Of a stretch of DNA of 56,563 nucleotides, positions 43,806 through 52,848 are shown piece after piece. This stretch comes from Candidatus Hydrogenedentota bacterium (GTDB lineage: Bacteria > Hydrogenedentota > Hydrogenedentia > Hydrogenedentales > SLHB01). The stretch spans positions 1 through 56,563 of the forward strand of contig JADLGB010000072.1 of the NCBI GenBank assembly GCA_020849535.1. Direction: 5' to 3'. The translations under genes and the position numbers were made by a program. Each line of letters starts with the position of its first letter. Position 1 is the first letter of the stretch. A model generated the notes under the pieces. The model was given only the letters and a program-made list of their open reading frames with translations. It had not been told where the DNA came from and made no database searches.

Positions 43806-44033
43806 GTGTCGGACGCAATTACTCAAGCGAATCTTCGTGGGCGCGTAAAGTGGTTCAATGATCAAAAGGGCTACGGGTTTATCACGCGAGATAACAGCCC
43901 GGACGTCTTCGTGCATCATTCGGCCATTCAGATGGAAGGATTTCGGACCTTGCGCGAAGGCGAGGAGGTTCAATTCGAGTTATTGGAGAGTCCAAAAGGC
44001 TTGCAGGCCGTGAACGTCATGCGGGCTGAGTAG
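43806..44033 (+). CDS. CspA-family cold-shock domain protein
   Basis: The product has 75 residues from GTG 43806 (AGAGGGTAGAGA upstream). A single cold-shock domain has both RNA-binding motifs: KGYGFI (RNP1) and VFVHHS (RNP2), with the aromatic residues of GRVKWFNDQ in place. It is slightly longer at the N-terminus ([11 protein letters not shown]) than E. coli CspA. Such proteins bind single-stranded RNA or DNA and melt structures, in the cytoplasm. A strong promoter and a ~90-base leader suggest control at the mRNA leader, as for other csp genes, but no cold-box is recognised. Confidence 0.95.
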   Translation: MSDAITQANLRGRVKWFNDQKGYGFITRDNSPDVFVHHSAIQMEGFRTLREGEEVQFELLESPKGLQAVNVMRAE

Positions 44034-44367
44034 GCCATTGTTTTTGACCTGACCGTCAAGATAGGGTGGATGGACCGCGCGCTGGAGCGTCGCAAATGAC
44101 GCGCGCGGACGATGTGGTGGCGTGTGTTCAGCGCGAAGCCAGAGGTGTCCGCCCTCTCTTTCCCCTTTGTGGCTTGTATTGGCGCTTGGGGCGGTCGGGT
44201 AGTGTTTGTTCAAGACAGGCCGATGCCACATGTCCTGGCGCGGGCTCGCATCATGGCTGAGGAGGCGGCAGTCTTCTCCAATCAGCGGCCTGAGTGAATC
44301 TCCGTCGTTACCGATCACGGCGTTTCCCGTGCCCCCGCGATCGGGTCAATTCGCTATAGATGCGTAC
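44034..44367. other. intergenic gap after the cold-shock gene
   Basis: No gene supported. A hairpin at 44075-44108 (CCGCGCGC ... GACGC GCGCGG) could end the cold-shock transcript, though no T-run follows it. Confidence 0.4.
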
Positions 44368-46803
44368 TCACTTGCTCGGCTCAAGTCTCCAGAACGCCAG
44401 TGCGGCCAGGCTGTAGAGGATGATGGCGGCTGCCACCGTCCAGCGGAACCCTGCATGGACGGCGATGAGGCTGGCGAGGAGGGCGCCCACCACGGAGGCG
44501 CAGCCGTTGATGCCCCAGGCCCAGGGGAGCAGGGGTTCGTGGCGGTCAGAGAGGAATTGCATCACGGTGGGGAAGGGGATGCCCATCGCGAAGGCCAGCG
44601 GCGCTAGCAGCGTGATGCTGGCGGCGAACTTGAGCGAAGCGGGCCATGCCGCACATGCCGCGAAGGCCCAGTCCAACACCGCGAGATATACGCCCGCGCA
44701 TGCCGCGATGGCGAGTGACGCGGCGGCAATCTGGTTCCTGGCGGTTAGCCGGCGCTGGTGCGCCCACAGGCTGCCGGCGCCCGAGAAGGTCAGAAACGCG
44801 GTGAGCACCACGGTCACCGCGTACACCGGATTGGCCAGGAACAACTGGAACCGCTGGATGAACGCCAGTTCGAGAAATAAATATGCAAAACCCAGCGCGG
44901 CACAACACGCCAACGTGCGGCGGCGGACCGGGCCACGCTGCGCGCGCCGTGTCAGCGTCACCAGAGGCACGACGATCAGGACCAGACTCACCAGCACGCT
45001 TTGCACCAAGGCGGCAACAAGAGCGAGATAGCCCAGTTCCGTATAGGGCAACCAGGCGGTACCGAACTCGCGCATAACGCGCGGAAGCTGCCCCCACTTC
45101 ACAAAACGCGCAAAGTGGGGACGGTCGTCGGTCGCAGGGCGCACGTAGAACGGCGTGCCGGAGTAGGCTTCCTCACGATTGCTGGAAAGCACGTGCTGCG
45201 CGAAACGAAAGTAGTAGGGCTCATCCAGCAGGATGTAGCGGTTGCTCTCCGCTTCGGCGAGTCCCGGCAGATAGCATAGATCGAACCAGCGGTCGCGCGC
45301 GAAGGTGCGAATCGCCTCGACTTGCGCTGGCGCAAGAGGTGACTTCGTAACGAGCACGGTTGCGGTGTTCCAGGAACGAATGCAGGCGAGGTGGCGTTGC
45401 GGCTCTTGGATGCCCGCGTGCTCGGCGGCCTCGACCGCGGTCGCGAAGAGTTTCAGTCCCGCGCGCGGCGGTGAATCGATCCAGCAGGTCATGGCGAGGA
45501 CGCCATTCGCTGTCAGGCGCGAAAGATAGAGGGACAGCGCCTCCACGGTGTAAAGGTAACTTTCGCTCATTGCGTTCACGCCCGCCGTGGACGCCATAAA
45601 GGAGCCCTGCACGGGCAACGCGATGAGGTCGAATCGCGTGTCGTGGGATTGCAGGTGGCCGCGCGCCTCCGCAAGGACCGGCTGGACATCGGCGCGGTCG
45701 TAGACGTGTCCCGAGAAGTCCCCCAGTTCACTGCGGACAAGCTTGAACACCCCTGGGTCCACCTCGATGGCAGTGACGTTGCGCGCGCCGTGGGCCAGGG
45801 CGCCCAGAACATCGCTGCCCCCTCCCGAGCCCAGAATGGCGACGGCAGGGTTTGGTGGCGCCACGCGATACGCTACCGCCCCTGTGACGTAATCCAGGTA
45901 GGCCACGGAGTCCAGGTTCCCGTCGAAGCGATTCACGGGCGAGACCGCGCCCGCATCGAAGAAGAGCCCCACCTGTTCAGGCAATTCACCCAACTCGCTC
46001 ATGGGATAGTTCGAGATCTGGCCGGGGGTCTCGCGGATCTGCTTCGAACTCACCGCGGTGATAACGGAGAGCGGTCCCTCCTGCCGGGCGAGGATCTTGG
46101 CGTCGGGAAAGTGGAGGGCGTAGGAGAGTCCTTTGTATTCGGAGATGCGGATGGGCTGGCGCGGGCCTTGCCAGCAGAAGAGTGCGAGGGCGAGGAAGAC
46201 AAGTGCGCCCACCCATTTCCCACGAGGCCGCTCCCAGGAGAGCAGCCAGAAGGCAATTCCAGCAACCGGCGCGAGGATGTAGGGCAACAGCGACGGGTGC
46301 GCAACATGCAGGAGCGTTATGGCGGCGGGAGCCCCCAGGCCGGAGCCGAGCATGTTGAAGAAGTAGACTTTCCCGATTGCGTCGTGCGCGAGCATGAAGG
46401 CGGCCACGATGCACGTGGACACGCAGAAGAAGGGAATGGAAAGCAGCACGTACAACGCGAGGAGATTCGCCCACTGCCCTTCAAGCGCGACAAGTTGCAG
46501 GGTCTCAAACGGTATTTGCTGGCTTAGGACGTAGCACGCGACGATGCCCACACTCAGGCCGACGGCCATCCACCGCAACACCGCCGCCTCGCGCCCGCGC
46601 AACCAGGGCCGCACGATCGCCAGCAACGCGCCGCTGACGCCGAAACCCAACATGGCCATGCTGATGATCATGCTGGCGAAGTGGTGCCATTGTCCGATGG
46701 TGAACACGCGCATGAGCGCGATCTGATAGGCGATGCCGACAGCGCTGAGCAGCAGCACGGCCGCGTGCAGAATGCATGCTCTGGGGGCGGCTCCGGTACT
46801 CAT
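44368..46803 (-). CDS. polytopic membrane protein with spermidine-synthase-like domain
   Basis: The product has 811 residues. About six or seven hydrophobic spans come first (residues ~10-220, e.g. AAVLLLSAVGIAYQIALM). A soluble spermidine-synthase-like Rossmann domain follows (~230-560) with VAILGSGGGSDVLGALAHGA, IEVDPGVF and YDRADVQPVLAEARGHL. A second set of about seven spans runs to the end. The glycine-rich loop GSGGGSDV and the acidic 'IEVD' fit nucleotide or S-adenosyl-type ligand binding. The acidic catalytic residues of true polyamine synthases are not evident, so polyamine synthesis is doubtful. Similar fused transporter-synthase proteins occur in many environmental bacteria without assigned function. 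It is 27 bp from, and downstream of, the exported PCMT gene, and probably co-transcribed. Confidence 0.75.
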   Translation of the reverse strand: MSTGAAPRACILHAAVLLLSAVGIAYQIALMRVFTIGQWHHFASMIISMAMLGFGVSGALLAIVRPWLRGREAAVLRWMAVGLSVGIVACYVLSQQIPFETLQLVALEGQWANLLALYVLLSIPFFCVSTCIVAAFMLAHDAIGKVYFFNMLGSGLGAPAAITLLHVAHPSLLPYILAPVAGIAFWLLSWERPRGKWVGALVFLALALFCWQGPRQPIRISEYKGLSYALHFPDAKILARQEGPLSVITAVSSKQIRETPGQISNYPMSELGELPEQVGLFFDAGAVSPVNRFDGNLDSVAYLDYVTGAVAYRVAPPNPAVAILGSGGGSDVLGALAHGARNVTAIEVDPGVFKLVRSELGDFSGHVYDRADVQPVLAEARGHLQSHDTRFDLIALPVQGSFMASTAGVNAMSESYLYTVEALSLYLSRLTANGVLAMTCWIDSPPRAGLKLFATAVEAAEHAGIQEPQRHLACIRSWNTATVLVTKSPLAPAQVEAIRTFARDRWFDLCYLPGLAEAESNRYILLDEPYYFRFAQHVLSSNREEAYSGTPFYVRPATDDRPHFARFVKWGQLPRVMREFGTAWLPYTELGYLALVAALVQSVLVSLVLIVVPLVTLTRRAQRGPVRRRTLACCAALGFAYLFLELAFIQRFQLFLANPVYAVTVVLTAFLTFSGAGSLWAHQRRLTARNQIAAASLAIAACAGVYLAVLDWAFAACAAWPASLKFAASITLLAPLAFAMGIPFPTVMQFLSDRHEPLLPWAWGINGCASVVGALLASLIAVHAGFRWTVAAAIILYSLAALAFWRLEPSK

Positions 46804-46830
46804 CGCGTGGCTGCCTTTACGTTCGCGCCG

Positions 46831-47625
46831 CTACGGTTCAGACTTGACCTTGGCCGCCGGTTCCTTCTCCTCCGACCGGGTCAGCGGAACGAAGCGGACC
46901 GGCAGGACGTTGCGTTGGGTCACGGTGCCGTCCTTCGCCTTCTCGATGAGGAAGAGGTACTGGCTCCCGAAGGGAGACCCCACGGGGATGACCATGCGCC
47001 CGCCGGGTTTGAGTTGTTCGATGAGTGGCGGCGGGATGTGACTCGCGGCCGCCGTGACGATAATGGCATCGAAGGGCCCGTGTTCCGGCCAACCGTAATA
47101 GCCGTCCCCGTGCTTGGTCTCGATGTTCGCATAGCCCAGTTCGGAGAGGCGTTTCGCGGCCGAATCCGCGAGCGGCTTGACGATTTCAATCGTGTAGACC
47201 TTCTTCACCACTTGCGCAAGGATGGCCGCCTGATAGCCGGAGCCTGTGCCGATCTCGAGGGCGATGCCGTCCGCCTGGGGTTTCAGCAGTTCCGTCATGA
47301 ACGCCACGATGTACGGCTGCGAAATGGTCTGCCCGTAGCCGATGGGCAAGGGATAATCGCCGTAGGCTCGATCGACTTGCCGTTCGGGCACAAAACGATG
47401 GCGCGGCACCGTCCGCATGGCCTTGAGCACGGCCTCATCCTTCACGGCCTGGCGCTCTCCCCACCACTCGCTCCGGGCGATATCCTCGGAGACCATGCGT
47501 TCGCGCTCCTTGGCAGAGTCCTCTTCATCGTCAGAGTAAGCGGGGATTGCCAAAAGCACCGCAATAGTAGGCAAGATGAGCGCCGCCTTGCACTTCTCAA
47601 ATCTCTGGGAAAAGAAAGTAAGCAT
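46831..47625 (-). CDS. pcm: exported protein-L-isoaspartate O-methyltransferase
   Basis: The product has 264 residues. ATG 47625 follows GGGAGGG; an upstream start is unlikely. The N-terminus is a signal peptide (KAALILPTIAVLLAIPAYS), unusual for a methyltransferase that is normally cytoplasmic. PCMT hallmarks are RTVPRHRFVPERQVDRAYGD, YPLPIGYGQTISQPYIVAFM, ALEIGTGSGYQAAILAQVV (SAM-binding loop), and FDAIIVTAAASHIPPPLIEQ with LKPGGRMVIPVG. It repairs isoaspartyl residues, or a related carboxyl group, with SAM. In the periplasm SAM supply is a problem, so either SAM is exported or the substrate differs. The membrane protein downstream is a candidate partner. Confidence 0.9.
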   Translation of the reverse strand: MLTFFSQRFEKCKAALILPTIAVLLAIPAYSDDEEDSAKERERMVSEDIARSEWWGERQAVKDEAVLKAMRTVPRHRFVPERQVDRAYGDYPLPIGYGQTISQPYIVAFMTELLKPQADGIALEIGTGSGYQAAILAQVVKKVYTIEIVKPLADSAAKRLSELGYANIETKHGDGYYGWPEHGPFDAIIVTAAASHIPPPLIEQLKPGGRMVIPVGSPFGSQYLFLIEKAKDGTVTQRNVLPVRFVPLTRSEEKEPAAKVKSEP

Positions 47626-47713
47626 GTGCAGGCCCTCCCTCGTTTGACGGGCAGGCGCCAAGAGTTACCTTCATGACAGCAGTCCTAGCCGCGTTTGTCA
47701 AGAGGGGGGCAGG

Positions 47714-47753
47714 GGCACGGACTTGCACGGACGGGCACGGACAGACACGGACG
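47714..47753. repeat. 10-bp tandem repeat, four units
   Basis: Units GGCACGGACT, TGCACGGACG, GGCACGGACA and GACACGGACG are adjacent. The block lies between the PCMT and DUF1501 genes. Confidence 0.6.
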
Positions 47754-47806
47754 AGGAGGGTGGGGCGACAGGCGGGACGCCTGTACCCCTTTGAGGCGCA
47801 TTCGGG

Positions 47807-49243
47807 TTATGCGAGCAGTTCGGGGATGAGGTTGCCGGCGACGTCGGTGAGGCGGAAGTCGCGGCCCTTGAAGCGGTAGGTGAGGCGAGTGTGTTCGAGG
47901 CCGAGCAGGTGCAGGATCGTGGCCTGGATGTCGTGGACGTGGACGGGGCGTTCGGTGATGTTGAAGCCGAGGTCATCGGTGGCGCCGAGGGTCTGGCCGG
48001 GTTTGATGCCGCCGCCGGCCATCCACATGGTGAACGCCTGGGGATGGTGATCGCGGCCGAGGCTGCGGCCGAGCGCAGCGCTGGATTCGACCATGGGCGT
48101 GCGCCCAAACTCGCCGCCCCACACGACGAGCGTCTCGTCGAGCAGACCGCGCTGCTTGAGGTCCGTGAGCAGGGCCGCCGTGGCCTGGTCCGTCGCGCCG
48201 CACTGCGCCTTGAGTCCGCCCGCGACGTCGCTGTGGTGATCCCAGCCGCCGTGGTACACGTTGACGAAGCGCACGCCGCGCTCGATGAGACGCCGCGCGA
48301 GCAGGCAGTTCTTCGCGAACGAGGCCTTGCCGGGTTCGACGCCGTACAGGGCGAGGGTCTCGGGGCTTTCGCCGCTGAGGTCCATCAGTTCCGGCGCGCT
48401 GGTTTGCATGCGATAGGCCATCTCGTAGGAATTGATGCGTGTGGCGATCTCCGGGTCGCCATGCAGTTCCAGGTGGCGCCGGTTGAGCTGGCCGATAAGG
48501 TCGAGCGAGTCGCGCTGCATGGCGGCGTCGATGCCTTGAGGGCTTGACACGTTCAATATCGCGTCGCCTTCGCTGCGAAACGGCACGCCCTGATAGACCG
48601 TAGGCATGAAGCCACAGCCCCAGTTGTTCGCTCCGCCGCTGGAGCCTTCACCGGTGGCGAGCACGACGAAGCCAGGCAGGTCTTCGGCGTCGCTGCCGAG
48701 GCCGTAGGTAACCCACGCGCCCATGCTCGGGCGTCCGAGTTGCGGCGATCCGGTGTTCATGAAGATCTGCGCGGGCGCGTGGTTGAACTGGCTCGTCGTG
48801 ACGGATCGCACGATCGCGATGTCGTCGACTACGGTGGCCAGATGCGGCAGCATCTCGGAGAGTTCGGCTCCGGACTGGCCATGTTTCGCGAAGGAAAAGC
48901 GCGAGGCCATCAGCGCGGCATCGCGCTGGATGAAGGCGTAGCGCTGATCCTTGACGATTTCCTCGGGGATGGGCTTGCCATCGAATTGCTTCAACACGGG
49001 CTTGTTGTCGAACAAATCGAGCTGACTCGGCGCGCCCGCCATGAAGAGGTAGATGACGCGTTTCGCTTTCGCGGGGAAATGGGAGGGCCGGGGCGCGAGC
49101 GGGTTGTCCAAGGTTGCGGACGAAGCGCGACCGCACAGGAGGGAGGCCAACGCGATTTTGCCGAGGCCTACGCCGCAGTCGCGGAAGAAGTGGCGGCGGG
49201 TCATGGCGTGGAGCGCGTCTTGTCGCTGGCTGTGCCGGTTCAC
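47807..49243 (-). CDS. Tat-exported DUF1501 (sulfatase-like) protein
   Basis: The product has 478 residues, with a Tat signal near the N-terminus ([20 protein letters not shown]). DUF1501 proteins have an alkaline-phosphatase/sulfatase-like fold. Here the conserved features include [80 protein letters not shown], and [20 protein letters not shown]. The His and Asp residues in these stretches are possible metal ligands. The gene usually follows a DUF1549/DUF1553 partner, as here (upstream on the same strand). The pair is common in PVC-like bacteria; its reaction is unknown, although a role in envelope or polysaccharide work is often guessed. Confidence 0.92.
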   Translation of the reverse strand: MNRHSQRQDALHAMTRRHFFRDCGVGLGKIALASLLCGRASSATLDNPLAPRPSHFPAKAKRVIYLFMAGAPSQLDLFDNKPVLKQFDGKPIPEEIVKDQRYAFIQRDAALMASRFSFAKHGQSGAELSEMLPHLATVVDDIAIVRSVTTSQFNHAPAQIFMNTGSPQLGRPSMGAWVTYGLGSDAEDLPGFVVLATGEGSSGGANNWGCGFMPTVYQGVPFRSEGDAILNVSSPQGIDAAMQRDSLDLIGQLNRRHLELHGDPEIATRINSYEMAYRMQTSAPELMDLSGESPETLALYGVEPGKASFAKNCLLARRLIERGVRFVNVYHGGWDHHSDVAGGLKAQCGATDQATAALLTDLKQRGLLDETLVVWGGEFGRTPMVESSAALGRSLGRDHHPQAFTMWMAGGGIKPGQTLGATDDLGFNITERPVHVHDIQATILHLLGLEHTRLTYRFKGRDFRLTDVAGNLIPELLA

Positions 49244-49326
49244 GGGGTCAATCTCCTATCTCGCAGGCAAGCCTGCCTGGGGAAAGCAGCCACGCCGCGG
49301 CGCGGCCGCACTCTTATGAAACAGTG

Positions 49327-49373
49327 GCGATGACGTGTCTTTCCTTGGTTGCGAGCTTGCTCGTTCACCCGCT
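49327..49373. repeat. 47-bp direct repeat, left copy
   Basis: Matches 49595-49641 at 44 of 47 bases; contains TTGCGAGCTTGCTCGTTCAC. The two copies flank repeat cassette C. Confidence 0.7.
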
Positions 49374-49425
49374 CCAAATGGGAACCATTAGAAGCGCTGG
49401 CATCCCTGCCGCCTCTTAAGATCAA

Positions 49426-49579
49426 GACACAGGCGAGGGCGCCTGTGCCACACACGCTTGGCTCCTTCCTGGTCGGTTCTTCCTTTCTTCCGGACCCTGG
49501 TTGGCAGTTGGACTTGAAGAGTTTCGGACCAACGAGGAATTGGAAATAGACGTGTGGCACAGGCGCCCTCGCCTGTGTC
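49426..49579. repeat. 154-bp palindrome-ended cassette, copy C
   Basis: The left arm is GACACAGGCGAGGGCGCCTG then TGCCACACACG; the right arm is CGTGTGGCACAGGCGCCCTC then GCCTGTGTC. Spurious frames across the arms give the peptide VWHRRPRLC. It lies in the 438-bp gap between the DUF1501 and DUF1549/DUF1553 genes, which has no gene of its own. Confidence 0.75.
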
Positions 49580-49594
49580 TTTCATGGTACAAGG

Positions 49595-49641
49595 GCGATG
49601 ACGTTTCTTTCCTCAGTTGCGAGCTTGCTCGTTCACCCGCT
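49595..49641. repeat. 47-bp direct repeat, right copy
   Basis: Pairs with 49327-49373 (three mismatches), same orientation, 268 bp apart. Confidence 0.7.
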
Positions 49642-49681
49642 ACAAGGCGTGCCCGAGTGAATTGGTTGGCGTGCCCATGGT

Positions 49682-52408
49682 TCATTGTTTTGTGATCGCC
49701 TCATCGGTGTTGAGTAACGCGCGGCATACCAAGGTCCAGGCGGCGCGCTCGGTACCGTTGTCGGTATCTGCGGCGAAGATGACCTTTGCGTCGGCCTGAC
49801 CGCTATCGAAGCGTGCGCGTTGGCGCTCGTAGAAGTCGTTGACCCAAGTCTGCTCGTCTGCATCGGGCGGACGCGACAGGGCGAGCATAAACGCGTAGGC
49901 GATGCGGCTGGGCATGTCCGCGGGGGCCTCGCGTAGCACGCGCTGCGCCATGGCGCGGGACGCTTCCATCATCTGCGCGTCGTTCAACATGGTGAGGGCC
50001 TGCAACGGCGTGTTCGATCGGATGCGCCGCACGCAGGTGGTATCGCGGGCGGCCGCGTCAAACACCATCGCCGTCGGGTAGGGCAACGTGCGTTTCCAGT
50101 ACGTATACACGCCGCGCCGATAGCGGTCTTCGCCTTCGGCCACAGTCCACGGGTCGCCGGGATACACGAGCGACATGGCGCCCTCGGGCAGCGGCGGCTT
50201 CACGCTCGGGCCTCCCATCTTCTCACTGAGCAGTCCGCTCGCGGACAGCGCGATATCGCGCACGAACTCCGCCTCGACGCGAACGCGTGGACCGCGCGCG
50301 AGCCACTCGTTACTTGGGTCGCGTGCGAGCCGTTCCGGCGTGACCCGCGAGGACTGCCGATACGCCGCCGACGTCATGATGAGACGCAGCATCGCCTTCA
50401 CGTCCCAGCCGCTTCGCATGAACTCCACGGCGAGCCAATCGAGCAATTCGGGATGACTCGGCTCTTCTCCGCGCGTGCCGAAATCTTCGGGAGTCGGCAC
50501 GATGCCGCGGCCGAAGAGCATCTCCCAGAAGCGATTTACCGTCACGCGCGCGGTCAGCGGGTTCTCATCCGAGACGAGCCACCGCGCCAGCGTGAGCCGA
50601 TTGGGCGGCGCCTCCGCGGGCAACGGATTCAACACCGCGGGCACACCCGGCGTGACGGCCTCGCGCGGTTGCAGGAATTCACCGCGGTGCTGAATGCGCG
50701 TGATGCGCGGGGTCTCGCGCTCTTCGAGCACCAGCGTTCTCGGCATGCGCGGCATCGACGCGCGTAGCGTCTCGATCTCCTTGTGGGCCTCGGCGAGTTC
50801 CGGCGCGATGGACAAGTAGTAGCGTTTCAGTTGATCGGACTGCTCCGCGCTACGCTCCGCTTGCGGCGTGAGCACGATTGATTCCATGTCCGCGGGAACG
50901 CCGGAGGCGCATATAGGTAACCGATCGCTGGTCGCCGACACACGGAACCGGCCTATGGTGTGTTGATGCACGTAGTACTGATCGAGCTTCAAGCGCAGCA
51001 GTGTGCCGCCTTCATGACTCACCGGCGCTGCGAATTCGTACACGGCCGCGTGGGGCTTTCCCTCCTGCCCCTTGATCGACCAGCCCGTGTCGAGCTTGCC
51101 GTCGAGAGAGAGCTGGGCCGCGCGGCTTTCGGCGGCGAAATCTTCCGTGGCGTTTTGGAGTGTGACAGGCTGCACCTGATCCGGTTGCTGCCACGGCGCG
51201 GCGGAGACCGCGGTTTCGCTGAGCAGGAAGTCGCCACCCGGCGACATGATCACGCCGCGTCCGGGCCCGCCGTTGGGGAGGCTGGGGTCGGGCAGCACTT
51301 CGATGCGGATGGCCGTAATGCCGGCCAGGTCCGCGCGATACGACACTTCGTAGGTGTCCGTGTTGGGCACGTCGCCTTTCACGAGGATCGATTGATCCGG
51401 CATGCGCACCAGCGTGGCGTGATACTTGGAAGTGAACTCGACAGGATCGAGCGCGGTCCAGTGCGCCGCGCGCGAAGCCACTTCGCTTTCCCAAGCCGCG
51501 AACGTGCGTGCGAGGTGTGCCTCGGAGGTCTCGCCGCTTGCCTCATCCGCGGGAAATCGGTTGGGCAAGTCTTCGATGAGCGCGGCGATCTTGGTTTCAA
51601 GCGCCTCGCGCTCCTTCGCGATTGCGGAATCGTGGACTTCCATCTCGACATCGTCGGTGTTGTTCAAGAATGCGTAGAACTGAAAATACTCGCGTTGCGT
51701 CAGCGGATCGTACTTGTGCGAATGACACTGCGCGCAGGCCATGGTCAGGCCAAGGAATACCGTGGAAACGGTGTTGGTGCGATCCACCATGGCCTCGTAA
51801 CGGAACTCCTCCGCGTCGACGCCGCCTTCTTCGTTGTGCATCGAGTTGCGCAGGAAGCCCGTGGCGACCCGCTGCGCTTCGGTCGCGCCCGGCAAGAGAT
51901 CACCCGCAAGCTGTTCGATCACGAAACGGTCGAACGGCATATTCTCGTTGAACGCGCGAATGACCCAATCGCGATATGGCCACACGGGCCGGGGCCGATC
52001 TTTCTCGTAGCCGTTGGTGTCCGCGTAGCGAGCCGCATCGAGCCAGCGGACAGCCATGCGTTCGCCGTAATGCGGCGAAGCGAGGAGGCGGTCGATGAGC
52101 TTATCGTAGGCCTGCGGGTCAGGGTCGCTCACGAAAGCCTCGACCTCCGCCGGAGATGGCGGCAAACCGAGCAGGTCCAGGTGCGCGCGGCGTACGAGCG
52201 TATAGCGGTCCGCTTCGGGAGAGGGGGACAACCCGTGCTGCCGCATCTCGTCGAGCACAAAGGTGTCCACGGGGTTTCGCACCCAGCCGCCTTCCGGCGC
52301 GTCCGCGCGCGAGGCGACACAGATCGCCAGCGCGGCCAGCGCGCAGCGCAAAGCACTCGACAGTACCCGGCGCCACGGCCGGGCAAAGATGTAGCGACTC
52401 ATCGGCAT
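49682..52408 (-). CDS. exported DUF1549/DUF1553 (PSCyt2-PSD1) protein
   Basis: The product has 908 residues. The start is 52408 or 52402 (AAGGAA upstream suits both); a longer frame to 52567 only reads a tandem repeat. A signal peptide (LRCALAALAICVASRADA) is followed by DUF1549 (~45-270: VDTFVLDEMRQHGLSPSPEA, GERMAVRWLDAARYADTNGY). A haem-like CxxCH sits in MACAQCHSHKYDPLTQREYF. A ~300-residue middle region with a probable sugar-binding sandwich (GGTLLRLKLDQYYVHQHTIG) follows, then DUF1553 (~600-900: NRLTLARWLVSDENPLTARV, VNRFWEMLFGRGIV, CVRRIRSNTPLQALTMLND). The usual PSCyt1 cytochrome module at the N-terminus is absent. It pairs with the DUF1501 gene downstream. Function unknown; a periplasmic redox or carbohydrate role is inferred from architecture. 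Confidence 0.93.
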   Translation of the reverse strand: MPMSRYIFARPWRRVLSSALRCALAALAICVASRADAPEGGWVRNPVDTFVLDEMRQHGLSPSPEADRYTLVRRAHLDLLGLPPSPAEVEAFVSDPDPQAYDKLIDRLLASPHYGERMAVRWLDAARYADTNGYEKDRPRPVWPYRDWVIRAFNENMPFDRFVIEQLAGDLLPGATEAQRVATGFLRNSMHNEEGGVDAEEFRYEAMVDRTNTVSTVFLGLTMACAQCHSHKYDPLTQREYFQFYAFLNNTDDVEMEVHDSAIAKEREALETKIAALIEDLPNRFPADEASGETSEAHLARTFAAWESEVASRAAHWTALDPVEFTSKYHATLVRMPDQSILVKGDVPNTDTYEVSYRADLAGITAIRIEVLPDPSLPNGGPGRGVIMSPGGDFLLSETAVSAAPWQQPDQVQPVTLQNATEDFAAESRAAQLSLDGKLDTGWSIKGQEGKPHAAVYEFAAPVSHEGGTLLRLKLDQYYVHQHTIGRFRVSATSDRLPICASGVPADMESIVLTPQAERSAEQSDQLKRYYLSIAPELAEAHKEIETLRASMPRMPRTLVLEERETPRITRIQHRGEFLQPREAVTPGVPAVLNPLPAEAPPNRLTLARWLVSDENPLTARVTVNRFWEMLFGRGIVPTPEDFGTRGEEPSHPELLDWLAVEFMRSGWDVKAMLRLIMTSAAYRQSSRVTPERLARDPSNEWLARGPRVRVEAEFVRDIALSASGLLSEKMGGPSVKPPLPEGAMSLVYPGDPWTVAEGEDRYRRGVYTYWKRTLPYPTAMVFDAAARDTTCVRRIRSNTPLQALTMLNDAQMMEASRAMAQRVLREAPADMPSRIAYAFMLALSRPPDADEQTWVNDFYERQRARFDSGQADAKVIFAADTDNGTERAAWTLVCRALLNTDEAITKQ

Positions 52409-52492
52409 GGATTCCTTGCAGCGTTTTGCCATGCCCCTCCAGCATAGCAGAAAGCCGCAATTCCCGCACAAGCCTGGCCAGCGAGGCCGGTG

Positions 52493-52546
52493 ATGGGAGT
52501 TATGGGAAGTATGGGAAGTATGGGAAGTATGGGAAGTATGGGAGAT
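52493..52546. repeat. 9-bp tandem repeat, six units
   Basis: ATGGGAAGT occurs four times in perfect tandem, with a degenerate unit at each end (ATGGGAGTT, ATGGGAGAT). It sits about 85 bp upstream of the DUF1549/DUF1553 start. Length suggests slippage and possible variation between strains. Confidence 0.8.
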
Positions 52547-52618
52547 ATGCAACCTCTTTGGCGGCACGTTCCGTTGGTTGCCCTATCGCGGAGCGATTGG
52601 CGGCGAATGACAGATATT

Positions 52619-52742
52619 TCACCGCGAAGCCGCGAAGGCAAAGCAAGAAAGAGAGTTATTCCATCAGGAGCGCTGGCATCCCTACCGGCTCTTGAGGACT
52701 ATTCTCGCACTTTCTTCGCGAACTTCGCGGCTTCGCGGTAAG
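52619..52742. repeat. 124-bp palindromic cassette (ACCGCGAAGCCGCGAAG arms)
   Basis: The left arm (TTCACCGCGAAGCCGCGAAG) and the right arm (CTTCGCGGCTTCGCGGTAAG) are inverted. The interior holds GAGCGCTGGCATCCCTACCG, nearly the same as 49392-49417. Confidence 0.65.
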
Positions 52743-52754
52743 ATCGATTCAGAA

Positions 52755-52778
52755 TTACGGGCGGGACGCCCGTGCCCC
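52755..52778. repeat. solo palindromic repeat
   Basis: ACGGGCGGGACGCCCGT followed by GCCCC; close copy of 2037-2060. Confidence 0.55.
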
Positions 52779-52848
52779 CCTGTGCTCTTTCCCCCGCCGT
52801 GGCGCGTGTGGCACAATATCCCCCACGCACAACACCAAGGAGCCAGCC

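Noticed and set aside
49388..49695. small frames on both strands with GEGACATR or VWHRRPRLC
   Set aside because: Both are translations of the cassette C arms, not genes.
50960..52447. 495-codon open frame on the plus strand
   Set aside because: Antisense shadow of the DUF1549/DUF1553 gene in GC-rich sequence.
52493..52546. CRISPR array
   Set aside because: Units are 9 bases in direct tandem with no spacers.
52409..52567. N-terminal extension with repeated SHTSHT residues on the DUF1549/DUF1553 protein
   Set aside because: It is the translation of the 9-bp tandem repeat; signal peptide and ribosome site favour the start at 52402-52408.
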